This document shows positions 1 through 8,434 of a stretch of DNA of 64,000 bases, piece after piece. The notes beneath the pieces were generated by a model. It saw only the letters and a program-made list of their open reading frames with translations. It had not been told where the DNA came from and did no database searches. Position numbers and translations under genes: made by a program. Each line of letters begins with the position of its first letter. Positions within the stretch are counted from its first letter, which is position 1. Location of the stretch: NCBI GenBank assembly GCA_964440935.1, contig CAYTTY010000003.1:62001-126000 (forward strand). Direction: 5' to 3'. Source of the DNA: WJJR01 sp964440935. Lineage in GTDB: Bacteria > Zixibacteria > MSB-5A5 > WJJR01.

Positions 1-1
1 C

Positions 2-1315
2 ATCAACGGTTCCGGTGGTGGCTCGTGGCGTCCGGATTGGGGACTTGTCGGCGCTTCGGTGGCCCACTATGAGTCGGACTACGGCGTGCCTGGGGGATTT
101 GTCGGCGGGCATGCTCAGGGTGTCACGATTGAGCTTGAACGAAGCCGCTTCGATGCACTTGCAGAAGTCACAAATGTCAGCAGCGCGATTGGCAAACTCG
201 AACTGGGAACAACGTTCAACCGCTATTATCACCGTGAGCTCGAACCGGGCGGAGCTTGTGGAGTCTCCTTCGGTGTGCTGACATACGACATGCACATGCG
301 TGCGCACATTGGTTCGACCCCATTCTCTCACCCGATTGTCGGGTGGTGGGCGGAGTATCGGGACTATGCGCAAGGGTGTCTGACATTCGTTCCTCCTGTG
401 CTGGAGCGTTCATTGGCTGGGTTCCTCTACGACGAACGTCATTGGAGCAATTGGACATTCGAGAGCGCACTCCGCGTAGATTTCCGAGATGTATCCCCCT
501 CGCGGACCGAGACAAACCGCTCCGGTACGGTCCGGAAACGGGAGTACCTGGGTGTCTCGGCAGCGCTGACATCTCGTTATAAGTTTTCGCCAGCCTGGTC
601 ACTCGCGTTGTCGACAATTCACTCATTCAATCCACCAAGTGTCGAAGAACTGTTCTCTGATGGTCCCCACCTTGCGTCATTCACCTACGAAGTGGGAAAC
701 GCAGACCTGAACGCGGAGCGCTCAACGGGATTTGAGATTGGAGTACTCGTTGAACAACCGCAGTGGGGGTTTCGGTTGGATGCGTTCGTTTACGAGTCCA
801 ATGACTACATGTTCGCGACCTTCACGGGCGATACTATCTATGGCATCGGTCCGGACCGGAGACTTGAAGTGTTCGCGTTTGCCGGGATGGATGCGCGCCA
901 TGTCGGTGGTGAGCTGTCAGGATCTGTCGCTGTAACGAGTGCAATCGAGCTGTCGACGGCTGTGAGCTATGTGCGCGGGACTCTCCCGACAGTGCCAACT
1001 CCACTCCCGTTCATTCCGCCCGTCACCGGCCGGATCGCGGCCACGTACACTGGACTTAATTGGACATTTTCAACTTCCACGCGCTATGCAACTCGTCAAA
1101 ATCGAACAGGCAGATTTGAGCAAACAACCGCGGGATACGCGGTGTTCGACCTCTCAATCCAACGCGACTTCATTGTTGGCCGGTCGCTCCATCAAGTCGT
1201 ACTTTCGATCGACAATGTACTCGACACAGAGTACCGAAATCACTTGTCGCGAGTGAAAGACATCATCCCCGAGGGCGGACGAAATCTGCGAGTGTTCTAT
1301 AAGGTATCCATGTAG
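2..1315 (+). CDS. TonB-dependent outer-membrane receptor, C-terminal part (5' end outside window)
   Basis: The reading frame is open to the left edge, so only the last 437 codons are present. The visible protein is built of alternating amphipathic strands rich in aromatic residues, as in a 22-stranded TonB-dependent barrel. Near the end it has the family's final-strand signature: 'IDNVLDTEYRNHLSRVKD' followed by 'PEGGRNLRVFYKVSM', close to the usual NxxDxxYxxHLS...PGRN pattern of siderophore/cobalamin/metal receptors. Such receptors import scarce ligands across the outer membrane using TonB-ExbBD energy. The ligand cannot be told because plug and N-terminus are missing. It converges with the DUF819 gene on the other strand, seven bases away. 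Confidence 0.85.
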   Translation: MNGSGGGSWRPDWGLVGASVAHYESDYGVPGGFVGGHAQGVTIELERSRFDALAEVTNVSSAIGKLELGTTFNRYYHRELEPGGACGVSFGVLTYDMHMRAHIGSTPFSHPIVGWWAEYRDYAQGCLTFVPPVLERSLAGFLYDERHWSNWTFESALRVDFRDVSPSRTETNRSGTVRKREYLGVSAALTSRYKFSPAWSLALSTIHSFNPPSVEELFSDGPHLASFTYEVGNADLNAERSTGFEIGVLVEQPQWGFRLDAFVYESNDYMFATFTGDTIYGIGPDRRLEVFAFAGMDARHVGGELSGSVAVTSAIELSTAVSYVRGTLPTVPTPLPFIPPVTGRIAATYTGLNWTFSTSTRYATRQNRTGRFEQTTAGYAVFDLSIQRDFIVGRSLHQVVLSIDNVLDTEYRNHLSRVKDIIPEGGRNLRVFYKVSM

Positions 1316-1322
1316 CAGAGGA

Positions 1323-2507
1323 CTACGCCACCCAACTGAGCAGCGTCGCGCAAAGGAGACCGGCGTAGAGGCCGATGATGTTACCGGCGACACCCATCAA
1401 CAATCCGACCGGTGCCAATGATGGTTGATAGACCGATGCAACAATCGGTGCGGACACGACGCCACCGATGTTCGCTTGCGAACCGGTCGCGATCAAAAAC
1501 ATCGGCGCTTTCAGCAGACGTCCACCGAGGAATAGAAAAGCGCCGTGGATGAAGAGCCAGACAGCCCCGACCAGCAAAAAGAGTGGAGCATCCAATACCG
1601 CACGTAAGTCGGCCTGTGCGCCGATGGTGGTCAGCAGCAGATACAGAAACAGATTGCCGACATGCGATGCCCCCGCCGCCTCCAGCCGGGAGATGCGCGT
1701 AAAGGACAGACCAATTCCGACGAAGGTGGATAGAATAATTGCCCATCCGAAGGAAGAAATAATCTCCCCCACTGGCGGCAGCCAGTCGCCCACGCGCAGC
1801 GAAATCAAACCGCCAGCCAGACCGACCGCGAAAATCACCGCCAGATCAACAAACTCGGTCGGCCGCTTGCTCTTCAGATGGAAGTCTTCCATGCGACGAT
1901 TGAGGTCATCGATGATGCGTCGATCCACCCCATAGTGGCGGTCAAGACGATCCTGAAACACCGCCAGCGACATCACAATCCCCATCCAACCGTAGCCGAC
2001 CACGGTATCGACCACGATCATGACTCCAAAGATTCCCTCAGGAGTGCCAATCGACTCCTTGATCGCCACCATGTTCGATGATCCGCCAATCCACGATCCG
2101 GCAAGCGCACCCATTCCCATCCAAGTGTCCGGGGGCAGCCACGTCTTGAAGATCAGCAAGGCGATCGGCGCCCCGACGACCACGCCCAGCGTACCGAACA
2201 GCATGGTCCCCAGCGCCTTAGGACCTAAGCGCACCAGTGATTTGAGATCAACTGACAGCAGCAGCAGCACCAGTGACGAGGGCAGCAGTAAGCGCTTTAC
2301 CCAATCGTACAGAGGTGATGTCTGTGGAAAGAGGCCGATGGAGGTTCCCAGCATCGGCAGAAAATAGACCCAGATGATCGGCGGGATGTAATTGAACATC
2401 CGCCCCAGCGGGGTCTTCGCCTTCACGAAATAGATCCCACCTACAATGAAGGTGTAGATCACCAACAGTGTTGGCCAATCGGTTATGAGGGGCGCGGATT
2501 CGTTCAT
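1323..2507 (-). CDS. DUF819 family integral membrane protein
   Basis: The protein is 394 aa and almost entirely hydrophobic, with about ten membrane segments. Family resemblance is to DUF819 (YjcL-like) proteins: an early 'FNYIPPIIWVYFLPMLGTS' segment, a Gly-rich 'GALAGSWIGGSSNMVA' stretch near residue 140, and a C-terminal 'ATGSQANIGGVVSAPIVAS' segment. These two Gly/Ser/Asn-rich discontinuous stretches resemble the crossing regions of sodium-coupled transporters, so a transport role is likely, but the substrate is unknown for the family. It stands alone on the minus strand between two plus-strand genes. The start is the first ATG; only a weak GGA lies just before it, so a slightly different start is possible. 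Confidence 0.8.
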   Translation of the reverse strand: MNESAPLITDWPTLLVIYTFIVGGIYFVKAKTPLGRMFNYIPPIIWVYFLPMLGTSIGLFPQTSPLYDWVKRLLLPSSLVLLLLSVDLKSLVRLGPKALGTMLFGTLGVVVGAPIALLIFKTWLPPDTWMGMGALAGSWIGGSSNMVAIKESIGTPEGIFGVMIVVDTVVGYGWMGIVMSLAVFQDRLDRHYGVDRRIIDDLNRRMEDFHLKSKRPTEFVDLAVIFAVGLAGGLISLRVGDWLPPVGEIISSFGWAIILSTFVGIGLSFTRISRLEAAGASHVGNLFLYLLLTTIGAQADLRAVLDAPLFLLVGAVWLFIHGAFLFLGGRLLKAPMFLIATGSQANIGGVVSAPIVASVYQPSLAPVGLLMGVAGNIIGLYAGLLCATLLSWVA

Positions 2508-2711
2508 TCCAACGGTATCTAAAGTGGGTGTTCAGAGCAGGGCCAGATTGCGGCCGCGCAAAAATCGTCCCGAATCTAATCGTCAAGCCGCTCAATTCCA
2601 AGGAATTCATGAATTTGCATTGGCGAGATGCTATTGTCCGAGGAATAACCGTCCGGGATAGCGGTAAGGGAACATGGGAGTCCCCGCCCCGTTAAAGCAA
2701 GTCGTAGAGCG

Positions 2712-5700
2712 ATGCAGAATACACGGCACCCCAGCGACACCCCTCAACGAGGCCGCCTGTTGCCAACCGCCGGCTCTGTCGGATTCATGTTGGTCCTGCT
2801 GATCGCACTCCTGGTCCAAGGCCGGTCGCCGTCATTCATCGGTCAGTCCACGGTGAGTGCAGCAGACGGGGATCTCAAGGTCTTTCCCCAGCAGCTGATC
2901 ATCGACGAAGGATGTGACCCGGGCGCATCTCTTCCGGCGCGCGCCCTTCTTTCGGCCGCCGCGCATCCACCACGCGACGTTGTATCTTTTGATGCCTCAA
3001 CCGATTTGCGCGCCAGTGTCATCAGTGACCAGACATCAACGCTTGAATTCTCCGCCGACATCCAGGATCGGTTAACAAGACTCGCTGCGATCCGCATCGA
3101 AAGTCTTCCGCTCGATGCCCATCACACGGTGGATTTGCAATTGCAGCGCTTTTCGGTATTCGACCACCGTTCGGACATCATCATTCAGGACGGCCGGGAG
3201 CCTATTACGACAGTGGCAACCGATGTTGCTCTCTTCCAAGGCCACGTGCGCGGCGATTCGGAGTCGCGGGTCTTTCTCGGTGTGGGCAGCGGAATCATCA
3301 ATGGGTTCGTGTCCTTCGCAGGCAAAAGCTATTCGATCACATCCGGTTTTCCAAACGAGACGCACCGCACCTCATCGATTCAGTGTTCGGTCAGCGGACT
3401 CAGCGCCGGAGAATCGATCACCGATGACGCCATGATGTGCGGTACCGATTGGATCGACAAGATCGACATTGCCGGACTCACCACCGGCGCGGGCGAGGCC
3501 GATCCGGCGCCCGCGTTACGTGTGTGCGACATGGCCGTCGTCTGCGATTACGATTTCTACGAGCGAATGGGCAAAGACGTCAGCGCGGTTACCACCTATA
3601 TTGGCCAGGTCTTTGGCGCCAGCAGTGTCATCTTCGAACACGATTTCGGGATTACCTTGTCGCTGCGATTCATTGAGGTGTGGACGACGTCGCAAGATCC
3701 CTTTACCAAATGTGGCATCAACGGCCTGACGGAATTCCGGGATTACGGCAACAAGCATCTTCTGGATCGTGACTGGAATTTGGCATACAAAGTGTCGGGA
3801 TGCGGTGGCGGCGGACGGGCGTTTGCCGACGGCATCTGTCTCGAACAGCCGATGCGCGGGAACAATCCGTATGCAACATCAACTCTGCGCGGGGCCTTCC
3901 CGACCCCCGTTGGCCCCAATACCGACAACTCCGACCTCTATCTCGTTCCTCATGAGATTACACACAACTTCAGCATCGGCCACACGCACTGTTACGATCC
4001 GCCGCTCGACAGTTGCCGGAACGATGAAGCGAGTTGTTACGATGGAGAAGTCGTTTGCACACGCGGCACGTTGATGAGCTACTGCTTTCGATGCGGCGGG
4101 TTTGGCAACATCGACCTTCGGTTTCATCCGCACATCATAAACATCGTGAAGTCGCGCCTGGCGCGAAGTTGTCTGAAGACCACAGCACCGGGATTCTACA
4201 CCGCCAACACCGGCCGCCAGACTTTGTATGTCGACAGCGTGGTGTCGACCGCCCGCTGGCTGCAGGCGTCACGTGACGGATTTCTGATTTCCGCCGGCGA
4301 TACGACCGCCGTGTACGCGATCGTCGACTGGAGTCAGGTTCGAGTCCCATCGTTATCAGCCCAATTGCTGGTGTATGCCGCCAACGATGTGCTCGCATCG
4401 CCTCTTGTGGTAGATGTAACGGTGGTCCGGAGACGTCCCTTCAGTGATTACACGGCCGTGAACACCGTTGGCTGCTGGCCGCTGACGGTTGAGTTTCAGG
4501 ATCTGTCCAGCAACGGTGCCACGGATTGGCAATGGGTGTTTGGCGACGGCGATACCAGTTCGGCGGCGAGTCCGGTGCATACGTACACGCGGCCCGGCAC
4601 TTTCACCGTCACGCTCACCACCGCAAACGACTGTGGTGTGCATACAGCCGATCGGGTGACACGGATCCGGGTGACCGAACCGGACCTGTGTTGCACGTCT
4701 TCAACGTTCATTGTGCCTAAAAATGTGATCATGCAGGAAGCGATCGATCTCTGGCCATGCGGCGCAGCGGGAGAGGATGACCCGTCAAGCATTCGCTATG
4801 TCATCGCCGGTGATCCCGCTGACGGCGCGGGGGTCGGAATTGCCCGCAACCGCTACGTCAATATCTTTCCGAGATCGGGATGGTTTGGCACAACCGACTT
4901 CGTCGTGCAGGCCATCACACCGGACAACTGCCGCTGTGAAACACCGATCCGCGTGGTGGTCAACGATCCGCCGGAGATCACGCTGCTCGATCCACCACCC
5001 GGCATTCACGTGATCAATCGACCGTATCAATTCCGTTGGCGGGATTCCGACGGGAACAACAACGCTGTCATCGATGTGTATTTCACTGATGCCACCGATT
5101 GTACCGGCGGCACCAGGATCAACTCGGAACCGATTCTAGAGGACAGCGATAAGGGTGGCGGATCGTTTATCTGGCCGGTGTATGGCCTGCCCGACGGCTA
5201 CTACCGCCTGCGCGCCGTGATCACTGATCCTTACACACAGTCGGAAGCATGTTCCCCCGGCACCATTCTGCTCGACCTCACTCCGCCGACGACAACCGCA
5301 ACCGTTACATGTCTCGGCGTTTATGAAGATGAGTGGTGCCACGGCGATATCGAAGTGGCCTTAAACACCACAGACACGTTGACGGGCGTCCAAGGACAGT
5401 TCTACAGCATCAATCGGGGACCGTGGCAGCAGTACACGAAACCGCTGGACATTACCCGCGTGGGTGAAACACTGGTCGAGTTCTTTGCGGTGGACAGCGC
5501 CGGAAACGTTGAGCAACCACGCACCACTTCGATTCCCGTGCAGATCGACCGCCTGGCACCGTACATTCAGCAGTTCAGTTCCGGCAATGCATTGTTCCGC
5601 AGCGGCGACAACACAGTCAATAAGCCGGAATTCACGATTGTTCTCGGTGATGAAGGCGTCGGTGTGAAGCCCAGCACGATTGTCGTCGAATTCACGCCCG

Positions 5701-6182
5701 GAACGGCGGGAGGACCGCTGCGATACACGATCGACAACGACAACGTGAGCTACAACGCCGCCACGCGCAGAGTCACAGTGGTGACGGACCAGGAGCTTGT
5801 GCCGGGGGCGCAACGGGTGACACTCACCGTCTCCGACATCCTGGGCAACGAAGGCAGCGCCTCAACCGAGTTCGTGATCGAAACCGGCATGGCCATTCGT
5901 GACGTTGTCAATTCACCAAACCCGTTTCAGCAGGAAACGTATTTTACCTTCACATTGACCGAGGAGCCGACCGAAGTGCGCATTTGCATCTTCGACTTGA
6001 GCGGTACGCTCATGCGGGAACTGGTCAGGAGGGATGCGCGCGCCGGCTACAACGAAGTGTATTGGGATGGGCACTCCGACAATGGATTGACGCTGGCCAA
6101 CGGTGCGTACCTCTATGAGATCAGAGCCACCGGTCCGGGCGGCACGGCCAAACACCTCGATAAACTGGCGATTCTCCGATAA
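2712..6182 (+). CDS. Secreted M12-type (reprolysin-like) zinc metalloprotease with PKD and FlgD-like C-terminal domain
   Basis: The 1156-aa protein starts with a signal-anchor/signal peptide (hydrophobic about residues 22-36). After a pro-region of about 230 residues comes the protease domain: zinc motif 'HEITHNFSIGHTH' with His414, Glu415, His418 and His424, followed by a Met-turn 'GTLMSYC', as in M12 metallopeptidases. The position usually held by Gly (HExxHNxG) is Ser here. Residues about 576-653 form a PKD domain ('WQWVFGDGDTS...HTYTRPGTFTVTL'). Ig-like repeats follow, and the last ~90 residues ('NSPNPF...IFDLSGTLMRELV...YWDGHSDNG...GAYLYEI') match the FlgD-Ig-like C-terminal module common on secreted proteins of the FCB group. 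The next gene, five bases downstream, is a PorV-like barrel, so the pair probably makes a secreted enzyme and its outer-membrane partner. Confidence 0.85.
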   Translation: MQNTRHPSDTPQRGRLLPTAGSVGFMLVLLIALLVQGRSPSFIGQSTVSAADGDLKVFPQQLIIDEGCDPGASLPARALLSAAAHPPRDVVSFDASTDLRASVISDQTSTLEFSADIQDRLTRLAAIRIESLPLDAHHTVDLQLQRFSVFDHRSDIIIQDGREPITTVATDVALFQGHVRGDSESRVFLGVGSGIINGFVSFAGKSYSITSGFPNETHRTSSIQCSVSGLSAGESITDDAMMCGTDWIDKIDIAGLTTGAGEADPAPALRVCDMAVVCDYDFYERMGKDVSAVTTYIGQVFGASSVIFEHDFGITLSLRFIEVWTTSQDPFTKCGINGLTEFRDYGNKHLLDRDWNLAYKVSGCGGGGRAFADGICLEQPMRGNNPYATSTLRGAFPTPVGPNTDNSDLYLVPHEITHNFSIGHTHCYDPPLDSCRNDEASCYDGEVVCTRGTLMSYCFRCGGFGNIDLRFHPHIINIVKSRLARSCLKTTAPGFYTANTGRQTLYVDSVVSTARWLQASRDGFLISAGDTTAVYAIVDWSQVRVPSLSAQLLVYAANDVLASPLVVDVTVVRRRPFSDYTAVNTVGCWPLTVEFQDLSSNGATDWQWVFGDGDTSSAASPVHTYTRPGTFTVTLTTANDCGVHTADRVTRIRVTEPDLCCTSSTFIVPKNVIMQEAIDLWPCGAAGEDDPSSIRYVIAGDPADGAGVGIARNRYVNIFPRSGWFGTTDFVVQAITPDNCRCETPIRVVVNDPPEITLLDPPPGIHVINRPYQFRWRDSDGNNNAVIDVYFTDATDCTGGTRINSEPILEDSDKGGGSFIWPVYGLPDGYYRLRAVITDPYTQSEACSPGTILLDLTPPTTTATVTCLGVYEDEWCHGDIEVALNTTDTLTGVQGQFYSINRGPWQQYTKPLDITRVGETLVEFFAVDSAGNVEQPRTTSIPVQIDRLAPYIQQFSSGNALFRSGDNTVNKPEFTIVLGDEGVGVKPSTIVVEFTPGTAGGPLRYTIDNDNVSYNAATRRVTVVTDQELVPGAQRVTLTVSDILGNEGSASTEFVIETGMAIRDVVNSPNPFQQETYFTFTLTEEPTEVRICIFDLSGTLMRELVRRDARAGYNEVYWDGHSDNGLTLANGAYLYEIRATGPGGTAKHLDKLAILR

Positions 6183-6187
6183 CGATC

Positions 6188-7105
6188 ATGCGGCGCATTC
6201 ACACCATAGGGCGGTTGGCATTACTCGTCGTGACGATCACGGTGGTGTCGGCGTCGATGGCGCAGGCATCGTGGAATGCGGGCAATTACCTGAAGCTGGG
6301 TGTGGGCGCACGGGCGCTGGGCATGGGCAATGCTTTTGTTGCCGTCGTCGACGATGCGACCGCCGTCTATTGGAATCCCGCCGCGATGACGCTCAGTAAC
6401 AAGACGCGCCTGTTTGTCTCGTACGCTAACCGGTTCGGCGCCGACGTTCAGAATCAAAATGCGGGCATTGCATTTCACTGGCGTGAGGAATTCTACCTGG
6501 GTTTTGGCGTTGTGCGAAACAGTATCGACGACATCAAGTACAGTCCCGACCGCCGGACGACCGGTGAACGTCCAACGGTGAATGGCACGTTCAAAGATGC
6601 CGAAGTCGCCCTGATGGCATCGGGCGCGTTTCGCTTGAGCGATCTGCTCTCACTGGGCGTTACAGCGAAGTACTTGACGCACGAACTCGCCGGCAAGACA
6701 GCCGAGGGCGTTGGATTCGATTTCGGCGTGTTACTGCATCCGTTCGACCGCCTCACCCTCGGTATGAACGCGCAGAACATCAATCGTCCACGCATGAACT
6801 GGGCCAATGAGACCAGCCACTTCGATCGCATTCCCGCCAATTTCAAAATCGGCGCCGCGTATGACGTGGTGCCCAATCGCCTGCGTCTCAGCAGCGATAT
6901 CAACATTCCCGATTCCGATGACCTCCTGTTGAATATCGGCGGCGAGTACACACCGCTGTCCAATCTCTCATTACGCGGCGGACTTCTCGGTGAAGACCTC
7001 GGCACCGGTGCGTCGATCGGCTGGCAGGACGTGACAATGGATTACGCCTACTACATCCACGACATCGGTGATACACACCGGTTCACTCTGCTGTACGAAT
7101 TTTAA
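6188..7105 (+). CDS. PorV/PorQ-like (UPF0164) outer-membrane beta-barrel protein
   Basis: This 305-aa protein has a signal peptide ending at about 'MAQA' (residue 27) and the family's N-terminal signature 'LKLGVGARALGMGNAFVAV' then 'DATAVYWNPAAM'. The remainder is alternating beta strands ending in an aromatic residue ('FTLLYEF'), as expected for a barrel inserted by BamA. Relatives include PorV, the type IX secretion shuttle protein, and many uncharacterised PorV/PorQ proteins in FCB phyla. It begins 5 bases after the metalloprotease stop, so the two are surely co-transcribed. A role in export or surface attachment of the upstream protease is an inference from that pairing; no other type IX secretion gene is in the window. 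Confidence 0.85.
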   Translation: MRRIHTIGRLALLVVTITVVSASMAQASWNAGNYLKLGVGARALGMGNAFVAVVDDATAVYWNPAAMTLSNKTRLFVSYANRFGADVQNQNAGIAFHWREEFYLGFGVVRNSIDDIKYSPDRRTTGERPTVNGTFKDAEVALMASGAFRLSDLLSLGVTAKYLTHELAGKTAEGVGFDFGVLLHPFDRLTLGMNAQNINRPRMNWANETSHFDRIPANFKIGAAYDVVPNRLRLSSDINIPDSDDLLLNIGGEYTPLSNLSLRGGLLGEDLGTGASIGWQDVTMDYAYYIHDIGDTHRFTLLYEF

Positions 7106-7161
7106 GAAGACTCCCAATTAGTGCAGACATACCTGTCTGCACATTCGGCGGAGCCGAATGG

Positions 7162-7244
7162 CGGGTGGTCCTGATGCCCTCGTGGGGTTTATAAGACTCA
7201 CTGTTGTGTTCGACAAGCCCTGACGAGAGCGTCAGGGCCACCCG
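7162..7244. repeat. Miniature inverted-repeat element, family A (degenerate copy)
   Basis: The left arm reads GGGTGGTCCTGATGCCCTCG and the right arm reads CCCTGACGAGAGCGTCAGGG followed by CCACCCG. The right arm itself is an 8-bp perfect hairpin CCCTGACG-agag-CGTCAGGG (7218-7237). The same core with the same flank (CACCC) occurs at 59140-59165, where the element is better preserved. Confidence 0.7.
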
Positions 7245-7333
7245 TCCGTCCGTACGCGTGAATATGAACAAGGCGATCGCGGACACCCGGTGCCGACCGC
7301 TGAAAAAAACACCCCGAATTTAGGATTCGCCGA

Positions 7334-7362
7334 TTGTCATCACGTCCGCGCCGGCCTATCTT
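7334..7362 (+). promoter_or_regulatory. Sigma-70-type promoter for the DHH-cdaA-mgtE-DUF21 operon
   Basis: TTGTCA (7334-7339) and TATCTT (7357-7362) are separated by 17 bp and lie about 20 bases ahead of the ATG at 7383. Both boxes match 4-5 of 6 consensus positions. No other start signal is seen between the upstream repeat element and the gene. Confidence 0.55.
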
Positions 7363-7382
7363 GACACTCGAGAAGTCAAGGT

Positions 7383-8411
7383 ATGAGCAAACGATCACGC
7401 ATCATTACCTATCTGTCCCGAAACCGGGAGACGTTGTCACCGCTCCTGATCCTTCCGCACGACTACCCTGATCCGGATGCGATTGCGAGCGCGTTTGCTT
7501 TGCGTTATCTGGCATCGAAGGTCTTCGGAATCAAAGCGACGATTGCCCACGGCGGAGTGGTGGGACGGTCCGAGAATCGCGCGATGGTTGATGCCTTACG
7601 GATCCGTATGCAAACCCTGACCCCCGGCCATTTCAAACGCTTCGCGAGTGTCGCTCTCGTCGACACACAACCGGGCTTCGGCAACAATTCGTTTCCACTG
7701 CATCATACGCCATCCATCATCATCGACCAGCACGAAGCACTGGCATCGCATGACGCTGATTTCGTTCAGATCGACAGCATGGCGGGAGCAACCAGCGTGC
7801 TCCTGGCGCAGGCGATTCTTTCGATGGAAACGCCCATTCCGTCCAGACTCGCGACGGCGCTCGTGTACGGGATTCTATCCGACACACTAAATCTGTCGCG
7901 CGCCGGCCGGCACTCAGACGTCGACACATACCTCGCGCTTCTGCCCCACGCCGATGTCCGTGCACTCGCTCGAATTCAACATCCGCGCCGGACACGGGAG
8001 ACACTGGCGACATTGGGACGAGGCATCCACAACGCCAGCATTTTCGACAAAACGATTGTATCGCATCTCGGAGCGGTCGAGAATCCCGATCTGATCGCAC
8101 AGGTCGCGGACCTGCTGCTGTCGTGTGAAGGCACGCGCGTCGCGTTCTCTACCGGCCGTTATAAGAAGCGACTCCACTTGTCGCTTCGGCTGGCAACGCG
8201 CTTCCGATCGGCCGCGAAACTCCTGCGAGATGTCGTGGACAATCCGAACAGTGCGGGAGGTCATGGCCGCATCGCGGGAGGCGCAGTGCCGCTCAATGGG
8301 CGCAGCACGGGCCCGCGCTGGCGACGTCTGGAGACGACACTCACCAACCGTCTCGTTCGCCTGCTCGGAGGCGACCCGAAAAAGGTCACACGATCCGCGT
8401 TGCGAAAGTAA
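7383..8411 (+). CDS. DHH-family phosphoesterase (NrnA-like)
   Basis: The 342-aa protein has the DHH-DHHA1 layout of enzymes that degrade nanoRNA, pAp or cyclic dinucleotide products. Motif I is 'DYPDPDAIAS' (Asp30, Asp32), motif II 'VDTQPGFGNN' (Asp94), and the C-terminal DHHA1 domain ends with the glycine motif 'GGHGRIAGGAVPL'. Motif III, normally DHH, reads D115-Q116-H117, so the first metal-binding His is replaced by Gln; activity may be altered. A weak ribosome site (AAGTCAAGG) precedes the ATG. It is the first gene of an operon with a c-di-AMP cyclase, 23 bases before that ATG. Since some DHH-DHHA1 proteins hydrolyse c-di-AMP or pApA, a role in turning over the neighbour's product is a reasonable inference. 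Confidence 0.8.
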   Translation: MSKRSRIITYLSRNRETLSPLLILPHDYPDPDAIASAFALRYLASKVFGIKATIAHGGVVGRSENRAMVDALRIRMQTLTPGHFKRFASVALVDTQPGFGNNSFPLHHTPSIIIDQHEALASHDADFVQIDSMAGATSVLLAQAILSMETPIPSRLATALVYGILSDTLNLSRAGRHSDVDTYLALLPHADVRALARIQHPRRTRETLATLGRGIHNASIFDKTIVSHLGAVENPDLIAQVADLLLSCEGTRVAFSTGRYKKRLHLSLRLATRFRSAAKLLRDVVDNPNSAGGHGRIAGGAVPLNGRSTGPRWRRLETTLTNRLVRLLGGDPKKVTRSALRK

Positions 8412-8434
8412 AAGCGAAACGCGAAGAGTTGAGT

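Larger units (their letters stand above)
7106..7382. other. Intergenic region with an imperfect inverted-repeat element and a promoter
   Basis: No gene is visible in these 277 bases. They contain a pair of ~24-bp inverted arms (7162-7185 and 7221-7244, about five mismatches) related to the element at 59002-59165, and a likely promoter for the next operon (7334-7362). Confidence 0.7.

Noticed and set aside
7334..7382. Mg2+ or c-di-AMP (ydaO-type) riboswitch ahead of the operon
   Set aside because: The distance from promoter to ATG is about 20 bases, too short for a riboswitch, and no characteristic structure is seen.
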